Notes under the pieces: model-generated
Database searches by the model: none
Told to the model about the DNA's origin: nothing
The model's input: the letters and a program-made list of their open reading frames with translations, nothing else
Position numbers and translations under genes: made by a program
NCBI GenBank assembly: GCA_937981305.1
Contig: CALJPB010000394.1
Coordinates: forward strand, 1 to 6,222
Length of the DNA stretch: 6,222 bases
Source: an uncultured Selenomonas sp.
Lineage (GTDB): Bacteria > Bacillota > Negativicutes > Selenomonadales > Selenomonadaceae
Direction: 5' to 3'
In this document: positions 1 through 6,222 of the stretch, piece after piece
Layout of the letters: each line of letters begins with the position of its first letter
How positions within the stretch are numbered: position 1 is the first letter of the stretch

Positions 1-5
1 AGTCT

Positions 6-1985
6 ATGCTGAAAGAGTGGATGGTGCGTGCGGATACCACGGAGGGGGATATGCTGGCGCGGGAAATCGGGGCTGCGCCTTTGATCGGGCAAATTTTATG
101 GGGCAGAGGCATACGTTCGGCAAAGGAGGCGCAGGCGTTTCTCCATCCGGAGGACGAGCCCTTTCATGACCCTTTCCTCATGATGGATATGGAGCGTGCC
201 GTGCATCGAATCTTACAGGCAATCCGTGCGGGCGAGCAGATTGTCGTCTACGGTGACTACGACGTGGACGGCATGACCTCGACTACCCTGCTCATGAAGA
301 ATATCCGCGCGCTCGGCGGCACGGTATCCTACTACATTCCGAACCGCTTCACGGAGGGCTACGGCATCAACGGCGCGGCACTCCGTCAGATTGCGGGGAA
401 GGGCTGCGGTCTGCTCGTTACGGTGGACTGCGGCATCTCATCGGCAGATGTTGTAGCACAGATGGACGGGGCGATGGACATCATCATCACCGATCATCAT
501 CTGCCGGGGGCGGAACTTCCGCCTGCCTATGCTGTCCTCAATCCCCACCGCACCGATTGTTCCTATCCGTTCAAAGAACTCGCGGGTGTCGGTGTCACAT
601 TCAAACTCGTGCAGGCTCTTTGGCAGGTGGAGGAGGAGCGGCGTTATGCGGAGGATATCGACATCGTCGCGCTCGGTACCGTCGCCGATCTCGTGCCGCT
701 CGTCGGTGAGAACCGCAAGATCGTACAGATGGGGCTTTTGGCTATGTCTGCACATCCCTGCGAGGGGATTGCTGCCCTGATTCGCGTTGCCGGCATTGAG
801 GGCAAGGCGATCAATACGGGGATGGTCGGCTTCCAGCTCGCACCACGCCTGAATGCAGCGGGGCGCATTGAAACGGCGCGCAGCGGCGTGGAGTTGCTGA
901 TCTCAGAGGAGGTGTGGGAAGCGGATCGCATTGCGGGCGAATTGAATGAGCTCAACACGGAGCGGCGCGATTTGGAGCAGGGGATTCTCGCAGAGGCAGA
1001 GGAAATGCTCGCGGATTTTACGCCCGATGTACCTGCGATTGTCGTCGCAGGGGAGGAATGGAATCCCGGTGTGATCGGCATTGTCGCTTCCCGTCTCGTC
1101 GATCAATACTATCGCCCGAGCATCGTGCTCACACGGCAGGGGGATGTCTACAAGGGATCGTGCCGCAGCATTGCGGGGCTTCATATGTACGAGGCTCTGG
1201 CTGCGTGCAGGGGAACGCTCATTCAGTTCGGCGGTCATGCGATGGCGGCGGGGTTGACGCTTGCCTGTGATTGTGTGGAGGATTTTCGCACGGCGTTCGC
1301 GAATTATGTAAATACGCATTTGACGGCAGAGGACTTCACGCCGAAAATCTCCATTGAGGGGATCGTTGCACCTGCGGACTGGACGCTCTCAGCGGTTGAG
1401 CAGCTTGCCCTGCTTGAGCCGTACGGCATGGGGAATCCGCGCCCCGTCTTCGGCGTGCACGATCTGCGCCCGCGCACGGCATCTGCCATTGGCGCGGACG
1501 GGAAACATCTGCGCATGGAAGTCGGTACGCGCGGGAAGCGCGTCGCAGCACTCTACTGGAACGCGGGCGAGCTTGCGGAGATTGTGACGGAGGAGGCGGG
1601 GGATCTCGCCTATACGCCGAGCATCAACGAGTGGCAGGGAACACGCTCCGTGCAGTGTATGGTGGACTCTGTCATGCCAGCCGCGCACGAGCGCGTTTTT
1701 CCCGAGCGCGATCTGCTCAAAGCGGTTTATGCCTTTCTCAAGGAGCACTGTGGGGCAGATGGACGGATTTCATACCGTAGGATTGCGCTCACACGGCGGT
1801 TCTCACGCGAGCGGGGGCATATTTCCCGCTACACGATGGAGACTGCCCTGTGTATTTTTCAGGAACTCGGGCTGCTCACACAGATGCCGGCGGGGGAGTG
1901 GCAGCTCGTTCCGCCCGTAGGAAAGTTGGAACTCATGGATGCGCCGACGTATCGTCGGCATATGGAACGAAAGGAGGACGTGTAG
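6..1985 (+). CDS. recJ: RecJ, single-stranded-DNA-specific 5'-3' exonuclease
   Basis: RecJ degrades single-stranded DNA 5' to 3' in recombinational, mismatch and base-excision repair in the cytoplasm, using divalent metal. The 659-residue product shows the DHH phosphoesterase motifs in order: DYDVDG (84-89), VTVDCG (138-143), TDHH (162-165) and LGTVAD (223-228), followed by the DHHA1 domain with SCRS (385-388) and GGHAMAAG (409-416). An OB-fold region follows at about 448-555, including EPYGMGNPRP (471-480). All key catalytic residues appear intact. About 100 residues follow the OB fold; 565-635 resemble a winged helix. At 659 residues it lies between the E. coli protein (about 577) and the B. 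subtilis protein (about 786). Only five bases precede the ATG, so no ribosome site or upstream stop can be seen and the true start could lie outside the window; Met6 (base 21) is another option. Family assignment is secure. Confidence 0.96.
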   Translation: MLKEWMVRADTTEGDMLAREIGAAPLIGQILWGRGIRSAKEAQAFLHPEDEPFHDPFLMMDMERAVHRILQAIRAGEQIVVYGDYDVDGMTSTTLLMKNIRALGGTVSYYIPNRFTEGYGINGAALRQIAGKGCGLLVTVDCGISSADVVAQMDGAMDIIITDHHLPGAELPPAYAVLNPHRTDCSYPFKELAGVGVTFKLVQALWQVEEERRYAEDIDIVALGTVADLVPLVGENRKIVQMGLLAMSAHPCEGIAALIRVAGIEGKAINTGMVGFQLAPRLNAAGRIETARSGVELLISEEVWEADRIAGELNELNTERRDLEQGILAEAEEMLADFTPDVPAIVVAGEEWNPGVIGIVASRLVDQYYRPSIVLTRQGDVYKGSCRSIAGLHMYEALAACRGTLIQFGGHAMAAGLTLACDCVEDFRTAFANYVNTHLTAEDFTPKISIEGIVAPADWTLSAVEQLALLEPYGMGNPRPVFGVHDLRPRTASAIGADGKHLRMEVGTRGKRVAALYWNAGELAEIVTEEAGDLAYTPSINEWQGTRSVQCMVDSVMPAAHERVFPERDLLKAVYAFLKEHCGADGRISYRRIALTRRFSRERGHISRYTMETALCIFQELGLLTQMPAGEWQLVPPVGKLELMDAPTYRRHMERKEDV

Positions 1986-4214
1986 ATGTCGGACGATACA
2001 CAGAGGGATGTCACTCTCGATATGATACTCGAAAAAGTGCGCTCCTATCAGACAGATGCCGATCTTACTAAGATCAAGAAGGCCTATGCTTGTGCGGAGA
2101 AAGCACATCGCGGACAGGTGCGCATCTCGGGGGAGCCCTATATCATCCATCCGCTCAACGTCGCCTACATTCTCACGGGGCTCCACCTTGACGACGAGAC
2201 GATCTGCGCCGCCCTCCTGCACGATGTCGTGGAGGATACCTGCGCGACGCTGGAGGAGATGGAGTCCATGTTCGGCAAGAATGTCATGGAGCTCATCGAC
2301 GGCGTGACGAAGCTCGGACGCATCGAGTATATGTCCAAGGAGGATGTCAAACTCGAAAACTACCGCAAGATGTTCCTCGCAATGGCGAAGGACATCCGCG
2401 TCATCATGATAAAGCTCGCAGACCGTCTCCACAATATGCGCACGCTGAAATGTATGCGTGAGGACAAGCGTCGGCGCATTGCGAAGGAGACCATCGAGGT
2501 CTATGCACCGCTCGCGAACAGACTCGGTATTTCCAGCATCAAGGTGGAGCTCGAGGATCTGTGTCTGCGCTATCTCGAGCCGGAGGCGTACTATACGCTC
2601 GTCGAGGAGGTCAAGCACAAGCGGCAGGAGCGGCAGGAGTTCATACGGGAGTCGATTCGGCAGATCCACGAGAAACTGGAGGCTGCCGGCATCGAAGCGG
2701 AGATCAAGGGGCGTGCGAAGCACTTTTACAGCATCTACCGCAAGATGAAACGTGACAACAAGAGCGTGAGTGAGATCTATGACCTCTCTGCCGTGCGCGT
2801 GCTCGTCTCCTCCGTGAAGGACTGCTACGGCGTGCTCGGGGTCATCCACGCAATGTGGAAGCCGATTCCCGGCAGGTTCAAGGACTACATCGCCATGCCG
2901 AAGTCGAACGGCTATCAGTCCCTGCACACCACCGTCATGACGCACGGTGACCCGCTCGAGATCCAGATCCGCACAAAGGCGATGCACCAAGTCTCCGAGT
3001 TCGGCATTGCTGCGCATTGGAAATACAAGGAGGCGGGGTGCAGCATCGGCGCAACGGATGAGAATGATCAGAAGATGTCGTGGCTGCGTCAGATGGTCAG
3101 CCTCCAGAAGGAGTATGACGATCCGAAGGAATTCTTCGAGGCGCTGAAACTCGACGTGTTCTCCGACGAGGTCTTTGTCTTTACGCCGCGCGGCGATGTC
3201 ATTGACCTGCCGAAGGGATCGAACCCGATCGACTTCGCTTATCACATCCACACGGAGATCGGGCATCACTGCGTCGGCGCGAAGGTCAACGGAAAGATTG
3301 TGCCGCTCGAATACAAACTCAAGAACGGCGATATCGTGTCCATTGTCACGAACAAAGGGGGGAACGGCCCCAGCCCCGATTGGCTGAACACAGTCGCCTC
3401 CTCTGCGACACGCAGCAAGATCCGCGCGTGGTTCAAGAAGGAGAACCGCGAGGAGAATGTCGAGCGCGGGATGAACCTCATCCGCGACGAGGCAAAGCGG
3501 CTCGGCTATGCGCCGAAGGAGCTGATGGCAGGCGGACGTCTTGCAAAGGTCGCGGAAAAGCTCAACGTACAGAGCGAGGATGATCTGCTCGCCGCACTTG
3601 GCTACGGCGGTGTGAGCCTGCGCGGTGTCATGACGAAGCTCATCGAACTGCACCAGCAGGCGATCAAGGACAGTACGCCCCCCGAGGTCTCGCAGATGCT
3701 CTCCGAGCTCAAGGCGCCGCGCAGAGGAAAGCGCAAGAAGGCGAGCCACGGTGTCCTCGTCGAGGGCGAGGGCGGCTACCTCGTGCGTCTCGCACGCTGC
3801 TGCAACCCGATCCCCGGCGATCCCATCACGGGGTACATCACGCGCGGGCGCGGCGTCTCCGTGCACCGCTCCGACTGCCCGAACGTGCTCAACGATACAG
3901 AGTTTACGCGCGTGATTGAGGTGAGCTGGGACATCGGGCTTGACAAGGACTATATTGTCGGCATTGAGATTATATGCAACGACCGCAATGGTATGCTCGC
4001 AGAGCTCCTCGCCGTACCCGCCGAGATGAAGGTCAACATCCACACTGTCAATGCAACGCCAAACCGCCGCAACAAAACATCGACCGTCCTCCTCGGGCTC
4101 AACGTCAGCAACATCGATCAGGTCACCCAGGTCATGACGAAGATGCGCCTGCTCAAAGATGTCTACCGCGTCACACGTACCATTGGCAGCTCGGCACTCC
4201 CTGGCGGAGATTGA
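1986..4214 (+). CDS. rel: Bifunctional (p)ppGpp synthetase/hydrolase Rel
   Basis: Makes (p)ppGpp from ATP and GDP/GTP on starved ribosomes and hydrolyses it, driving the stringent response. The 742-residue protein has the full long-RSH layout. The N-terminal HD hydrolase carries H41, HP (55-56), HDVVED (79-84) and KLADRLHNMRT (143-153), so hydrolase activity is expected. The synthetase domain carries GRAKHFYSIYRKM (242-254), KDYIAMPKSNGYQSLH (299-314) and EIQIRTKAMHQVSEFG (325-340). RFKD (297-300) is the RxKD motif of bifunctional Rel enzymes, rather than the acidic ExDD form of monofunctional RelA. Then come TGS (about 391-457), a helical region, the Cys/His zinc-finger-type segment (C605, C606, H627, C631) and a C-terminal ACT domain (about 655-735). 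The start is set by AAGGAGG at 1971-1977, inside the end of recJ; the recJ stop and this ATG abut (TAGATG), implying cotranscription and probable translational coupling. It contains no TTA, CTA or TCA codons. The family symbol relA is also in use. Confidence 0.97.
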   Translation: MSDDTQRDVTLDMILEKVRSYQTDADLTKIKKAYACAEKAHRGQVRISGEPYIIHPLNVAYILTGLHLDDETICAALLHDVVEDTCATLEEMESMFGKNVMELIDGVTKLGRIEYMSKEDVKLENYRKMFLAMAKDIRVIMIKLADRLHNMRTLKCMREDKRRRIAKETIEVYAPLANRLGISSIKVELEDLCLRYLEPEAYYTLVEEVKHKRQERQEFIRESIRQIHEKLEAAGIEAEIKGRAKHFYSIYRKMKRDNKSVSEIYDLSAVRVLVSSVKDCYGVLGVIHAMWKPIPGRFKDYIAMPKSNGYQSLHTTVMTHGDPLEIQIRTKAMHQVSEFGIAAHWKYKEAGCSIGATDENDQKMSWLRQMVSLQKEYDDPKEFFEALKLDVFSDEVFVFTPRGDVIDLPKGSNPIDFAYHIHTEIGHHCVGAKVNGKIVPLEYKLKNGDIVSIVTNKGGNGPSPDWLNTVASSATRSKIRAWFKKENREENVERGMNLIRDEAKRLGYAPKELMAGGRLAKVAEKLNVQSEDDLLAALGYGGVSLRGVMTKLIELHQQAIKDSTPPEVSQMLSELKAPRRGKRKKASHGVLVEGEGGYLVRLARCCNPIPGDPITGYITRGRGVSVHRSDCPNVLNDTEFTRVIEVSWDIGLDKDYIVGIEIICNDRNGMLAELLAVPAEMKVNIHTVNATPNRRNKTSTVLLGLNVSNIDQVTQVMTKMRLLKDVYRVTRTIGSSALPGGD

Positions 4215-4229
4215 GTGCTCTCTGTCACA

Positions 4230-4258
4230 TTGTTTTTTCATATATTTTGTGGTAATAT
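4230..4258 (+). promoter_or_regulatory. Putative sigma-A-type promoter upstream of the HAD gene
   Basis: A -35-like TTGTTT (4230-4235) is followed by exactly 17 bases and a -10-like TAATAT (4253-4258) preceded by TGG, giving an extended -10 (TGnTAATAT). The spacer is T-rich, unlike the surrounding coding DNA. The hexamers match consensus at only 3/6 and 4/6, so the extended -10 and ideal spacing carry the call. Transcription would start near 4265, about 30 bases before the HAD start codon. If real, it separates the HAD-ireB-ruvX-DUF1292 unit from recJ-rel, although no convincing terminator lies between them. Confidence 0.5.
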
Positions 4259-4261
4259 CAG

Positions 4262-4280
4262 GCATGGAATTTGTCCATGC
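4262..4280. repeat. Perfect 7-bp inverted repeat at the predicted transcription start
   Basis: GCATGGA (4262-4268) and TCCATGC (4274-4280) are perfect inverse complements around a 5-base centre, ATTTG. The element lies just downstream of the putative -10 box, covers the predicted transcription start and ends 5 bases before the G-run used as ribosome site. That position fits a repressor operator or a small 5'-leader hairpin. There is no T-run after it, so it is not an intrinsic terminator. No known regulator is recognised from the arm sequence; chance occurrence is possible. Confidence 0.5.
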
Positions 4281-4295
4281 TCTGTGGGGGTACTC

Positions 4296-4946
4296 ATGAA
4301 AAAAGGTGCGATCTTTGATATGGACGGACTGCTCTTCGATACGGAGACGGTCTATCAACGGGGATGGACGATCATCGCCGATGAGTTCGATGTCCCGCGC
4401 AAGCCGGATCTGGGCAAGGCGTGCTGTGGGACAACCGGCGACTTGACGGAACGTCTCGTGCATGAATACCATCCAACGGTGGATGCAAAGGCCTACATTC
4501 GCCGCGTCATCGAATACGTTCACGATGAGACGGAGAAGAGTCTGCCCGTCATGGAGGGCGTACGTGAGATCCTTGCGTATTTTCATGAGCACGGTGTCCG
4601 CATTGCGACGGCAAGCAGCTCGACGGTGGCACAGATTGAGAAGAATCTCAGGCAGAGCGGGCTGCGGGCGTATTTCGATGCCGTGGTCGGCGGCGACCTC
4701 GTGACGCATGGGAAACCTGCCCCCGACATCTTCCTGATGGCGGCGGAGCGCATCGGCGTTCCTCCTGCGGACTGCTACGTGTTCGAGGATGGCTACAACG
4801 GACTGCGAGGTGCTGCGGCAGCGGGCTGTGTACCCGTGATGATTCCCGACACCATGCCGCCGACCGATGAGATGCGGACGCTTTGCACAGGGATTTATTC
4901 ATCTCTCTCGGATGCAATGAACGCGATTCAGCGCGGCGATTTATAG
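4296..4946 (+). CDS. HAD-superfamily phosphatase, beta-phosphoglucomutase-like subfamily
   Basis: A 216-residue cytosolic HAD hydrolase that probably dephosphorylates a small phosphometabolite through a phospho-aspartate intermediate; the substrate cannot be read from sequence. Motif I is [10 protein letters not shown] (8-17) with nucleophile D8 and acid/base D10. Residues about 18-80 form a helical C1-type cap. Motif II is in IATASSS (103-109, probably T105), motif III is K140 in HGKPAPD, and motif IV is FEDG (163-166) with E164 and D165. FEDG replaces the commoner FEDS. The cap has GTTG (45-48) where beta-phosphoglucomutase has a GxSR-type loop, so a phosphatase is more likely than a mutase. 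The frame is open upstream to 4215, but the ATG at 4296 puts motif I at the usual N-terminal distance and has GGGGGT (4286-4291) 4 bases before it. Family certain, specific function unknown. Confidence 0.9.
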   Translation: MKKGAIFDMDGLLFDTETVYQRGWTIIADEFDVPRKPDLGKACCGTTGDLTERLVHEYHPTVDAKAYIRRVIEYVHDETEKSLPVMEGVREILAYFHEHGVRIATASSSTVAQIEKNLRQSGLRAYFDAVVGGDLVTHGKPAPDIFLMAAERIGVPPADCYVFEDGYNGLRGAAAAGCVPVMIPDTMPPTDEMRTLCTGIYSSLSDAMNAIQRGDL

Positions 4947-4999
4947 CAAGCACGGATAAATTCAGCGATTCCCTATATTTCCTCAGTGAGGTGAAATCA

Positions 5000-5251
5000 A
5001 TGGAAGATCAGAAAACAATGATGTTCTCCTTCGGCGAGGACAAGCCGAAGGCGGATGCTGTCATACGCGAGGCCGCTGCAGCGATGCGGGAAAAGGGATA
5101 CAACCCCATCAATCAGCTGGTCGGCTATCTGCTTTCAGGCGATCCTGCCTATGTTACGAGCCATCATGACGCGCGGAGCAAGATCCGCAGCCTGGAACGC
5201 GACGAGCTGCTCGATGAGCTCGTGCGGTCCTATCTGGAGCACGAGAAGTGA
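5000..5251 (+). CDS. ireB: IreB family regulatory protein (UPF0297/DUF965)
   Basis: A small cytosolic protein of 83 residues. In Enterococcus faecalis IreB is a substrate of the PASTA-domain Ser/Thr kinase IreK and its phosphatase IreP, and it negatively influences intrinsic cephalosporin resistance. The B. subtilis homologue is YrzL. The diagnostic core is present: [20 protein letters not shown] (32-51), then DAR (57-59), LERDEL (65-70) and a C-terminal helix ending ELVRSYL (73-79). The N-terminus KTMMF (5-9) holds T6, which aligns by eye with phosphorylated Thr7 of the enterococcal protein; Thr4 there corresponds to D3 here. The ATG at 5000 is preferred over the upstream in-frame ATG at 4883 because it gives the family's normal length and has GAGGTG at 4988-4993, six bases upstream. 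Its stop overlaps the ruvX start, so the two are translationally linked. Confidence 0.94.
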   Translation: MEDQKTMMFSFGEDKPKADAVIREAAAAMREKGYNPINQLVGYLLSGDPAYVTSHHDARSKIRSLERDELLDELVRSYLEHEK

Positions 5252-5673
5252 AACGTTATCTCTCACTGGACATCGGCGACGCGACGATCGGCATTGCCGT
5301 CAGCGACCTGCTCGGGCTCACGGCGCAGGGCGTTGAGACGATTCGCCGCACGGAGCTCTCTGCCGATCTCGACCGGCTTGCGCAGCTTGTGCAGGAGTAT
5401 GAGCCGGTAGGCTTCGTGGCAGGGCTGCCGAAGCATATGAACGGAGACGAGGGGACACGCTGCGACATTGTCCGCGCCTTTATGACGGAAGTGGCGGAGC
5501 GGTTTCCAACGATTGAGATCCACTACTGGGACGAGCGGCTCTCGACGGTTGCCGCCGCGCGCTCGCTCATCGCGGCGGATGTCTCACGCAAAAAACGCCG
5601 CAAGGTCATCGACAAGATGGCGGCGGTCTATATATTACAAGGGTTTTTGGATCGGCAGCAGCATTTGAAGTAA
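5248..5673 (+). CDS. ruvX: RuvX/YqgF, RNase H-fold nuclease (pre-16S rRNA processing; Holliday-junction resolvase-like)
   Basis: A 141-residue member of the YqgF/RuvX family (B. subtilis YrrK), an RNase H-like nuclease implicated in 16S rRNA 5'-end maturation in E. coli and historically annotated as a putative Holliday junction resolvase. Visible signatures are LSLDIG (5-10) with catalytic D8, GIAVSD (15-20), AGLPKHMNG (58-66), the WDERLST block (94-100) with E97, and DKMAAVYIL (122-130) with D122. The segment after D8 reads GDATIG where many homologues carry a basic pair (KR/KS); the acidic residues expected for catalysis are retained. Translation starts at GTG (5248-5250), overlapping the ireB TGA by 4 bases (GTGA), with GGAG at 5236-5239 eight bases upstream. 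Length is normal for the family. Confidence 0.94.
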   Translation: MKRYLSLDIGDATIGIAVSDLLGLTAQGVETIRRTELSADLDRLAQLVQEYEPVGFVAGLPKHMNGDEGTRCDIVRAFMTEVAERFPTIEIHYWDERLSTVAAARSLIAADVSRKKRRKVIDKMAAVYILQGFLDRQQHLK

Positions 5674-5703
5674 TGCCGCGCAAAGCGAGAAAAGGAGTAC
5701 AAA

Positions 5704-6000
5704 ATGGCTGAACATGAAGAGCTGCACGATGATGATGTGATCGTTGAGTTCGAAGGGGAAGACGGCGAGATCCTTTCCTATCGTGAGGAGATGGTACTCA
5801 CGGTCGGTGCGGATCAGTTCGCTGTGCTCGTCGAACTGACCGAGACCTCGGAGAATGAATTTGAAGAGGCTGAGGATGCGACGATTGCCAAAATCATCAC
5901 GGATGAGGAAGGCAGGGAAACCTATATCGCTCCGACGGATGAGGAGTTTGAGGCCGTACGCCGTGCCTATGAAGAACTTGTCGAGGAGGAAGAAGAGTAA
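5704..6000 (+). CDS. DUF1292 family protein (UPF0473, YrzB-like)
   Basis: A 98-residue, strongly acidic cytosolic protein of unknown function: I count 37 Asp/Glu against 5 Lys/Arg. The central part is consistent with DUF1292: VEFEGEDGE (14-22), a hydrophobic strand-like FAVLVEL (39-45), and EEGRETYIAP (68-77). The C-terminus is a helical region ending in five glutamates. The family sits between ruvX and mltG in many Firmicutes, which is the main support for the call. AGGAG at 5693-5697 is six bases before the ATG. It lies 30 bases after ruvX with no visible promoter, so it is likely the last gene of that transcript, being followed directly by a terminator. It has no signal peptide or membrane segment. 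No biochemical role can be read from the sequence. Confidence 0.9.
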   Translation: MAEHEELHDDDVIVEFEGEDGEILSYREEMVLTVGADQFAVLVELTETSENEFEEAEDATIAKIITDEEGRETYIAPTDEEFEAVRRAYEELVEEEEE

Positions 6001-6010
6001 GCAATGCGGA

Positions 6011-6041
6011 AGCTGTCATCAGAGGGAGATGACGGCTTTTT
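6011..6041 (+). terminator. Rho-independent terminator after the DUF1292 gene
   Basis: AGCTGTCATC (6011-6020) pairs with GATGACGGCT (6028-6037) to give a 10-bp stem with one G-U pair and a 7-base loop (AGAGGGA), followed by a T-run to 6041. It lies 10 bases after the DUF1292 stop, so it ends the ireB-ruvX-DUF1292 transcript. The opposite strand has no T-run after the stem, so it acts in the + direction only. Confidence 0.88.
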
Positions 6042-6060
6042 CATAGGGATGCTTTACACG

Positions 6061-6068
6061 AGGAGGGG
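6061..6068 (+). promoter_or_regulatory. Shine-Dalgarno site that decides the TTG start at 6079
   Basis: AGGAGGGG is a near-perfect ribosome-binding sequence. The ATG at 6069 is too close to it and opens a frame that stops after 24 codons. In the frame that stays open to the window edge, a TGA lies at 6070-6072 and the first usable start is TTG at 6079, about 10-12 bases after the site. The TTG is therefore the best start. Confidence 0.65.
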
Positions 6069-6078
6069 ATGATCTGTT

Positions 6079-6222
6079 TTGAGGAAGTCGTTGCAGGGGA
6101 TATGGGGCTTCTTGAAGCGCAATGGATTGCGCGAGGCGTTTGATGCCGTCTATCGTGGAAAGGGAACGGCACTCCAAAAAAAGATCGTGTTCGGAATTCC
6201 TGCTTTGGGAATTGCATTCTTT
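6079..6222 (+). CDS. N-terminal fragment of a membrane-anchored protein, probably endolytic transglycosylase MltG
   Basis: Only the first 48 codons are present; the frame is still open at the window edge. The fragment starts with a basic cytoplasmic segment (RKSLQG, FLKRNGLREAFDAVYRGKG), then KK (34-35) and a hydrophobic stretch beginning at residue 36 (IVFGIPALGIAFF), which looks like the start of a transmembrane helix with its N-terminus inside the cell. No catalytic domain is visible. The assignment to MltG, a single-pass membrane enzyme that cleaves nascent peptidoglycan glycan strands, rests on gene order: in Firmicutes mltG (yrrL) commonly follows DUF1292, and MltG starts with a short cytoplasmic tail and one membrane helix. 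It starts with TTG and lies beyond a terminator, so it is a separate transcript, but I see no clear promoter between 6042 and 6060. Any other membrane-anchored protein remains possible. Confidence 0.5.
   Translation, partial: MRKSLQGIWGFLKRNGLREAFDAVYRGKGTALQKKIVFGIPALGIAFF

Noticed and set aside
4194..4238. A possible terminator for rel: stem 4194-4199/4213-4218 followed later by a T-run at 4233-4238
   Set aside because: The stem has only 6 bp, a 13-base loop with a competing inner pairing, and the T-run begins 14 bases after it. It is too weak to call.
4215..4295. An upstream 27-codon extension of the HAD gene starting at the ATG-less region after rel
   Set aside because: It would place motif I too far from the N-terminus, lacks a ribosome site and covers the promoter and dyad. 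The ATG at 4296 fits the family.
1803..4709. A 968-codon open reading frame on the minus strand opposite the end of recJ, all of rel and most of the HAD gene
   Set aside because: It lies codon-for-codon opposite the sense frames of three well-identified genes and exists because they avoid TTA, CTA and TCA. Its His/Asp/Arg/Leu-rich translation shows no recognisable domain, and I saw no reason to prefer it over the conserved sense genes.
4951..4979. A promoter for ireB using TATATT at 4974-4979 as -10
   Set aside because: The -10 matches 5/6, but no reasonable -35 lies 16-18 bases upstream, so the site is not supported on its own.
4883..4999. An in-frame upstream ATG that would lengthen IreB by 39 residues and overlap the HAD gene
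   Set aside because: The extra residues do not resemble IreB, whereas the ATG at 5000 gives the family length and has a proper ribosome site.
6069..6143. A short ATG-started frame after the terminator
   Set aside because: Its ATG is only two bases from the core AGGAGG and the frame ends after 24 codons; the TTG at 6079 gives the long open membrane-protein frame.
1..6222. A novel multi-gene system, mobile element, CRISPR array, toxin-antitoxin pair or RNA gene
   Set aside because: All long sense frames belong to known housekeeping families, spacing is tight, and I saw no tandem direct repeats, transposase motifs, tRNA-like folds or foreign-looking base composition.

Overview
The window is a compact stretch of bacterial chromosome with every recognisable gene on the + strand: recJ, a bifunctional rel (relA/spoT family), a HAD-family phosphatase gene, ireB, ruvX, a DUF1292 gene, and the first 48 codons of a membrane protein that is probably mltG. 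IreB (UPF0297) and DUF1292 (UPF0473) are Firmicutes-type families, and the ireB-ruvX-DUF1292-(mltG) string is a Firmicutes arrangement (yrzL-yrrK-yrzB-yrrL in Bacillus subtilis). The DNA is clearly GC-rich for that phylum, with G/C-ending codons dominating. Together these suggest a Negativicutes organism of the Selenomonas/Centipeda kind; that genus-level guess is inference from protein style and composition, not a search result.

Layout. 6-1985 recJ, whose TAG stop directly abuts the ATG of rel (1986-4214). 4215-4295 is a short AT-richer gap with a plausible sigma-A promoter (4230-4258) followed by a perfect 7+7 dyad (4262-4280). 4296-4946 is the HAD phosphatase. After a 53-bp gap come ireB (5000-5251) and ruvX (5248-5673), which overlap by 4 bp, then DUF1292 (5704-6000) and a clear Rho-independent terminator (6011-6041). 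Beyond it a strong Shine-Dalgarno and a TTG start open a membrane-anchored protein that runs off the window. No gene-free stretch exceeds about 80 bases.

Function. The genes serve core housekeeping and stress roles: single-strand exonuclease repair (RecJ), stringent-response alarmone turnover (Rel), phosphometabolite dephosphorylation (HAD), a Ser/Thr-kinase-linked envelope regulator (IreB), the RNase H-fold nuclease RuvX involved in rRNA maturation, and a small acidic protein of unknown role. recJ-rel looks like one transcription unit, HAD through DUF1292 a second (possibly with read-through from rel), ended by the terminator.

I found no mobile element, RNA gene, CRISPR array or defence-like cassette. 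The window looks ordinary; the points worth a second look are modest: the dyad at the predicted start of HAD transcription, the gene order around rel and ireB, the RecJ C-terminal extension, and the strong codon bias of rel, which produces a misleading 968-codon antisense reading frame.
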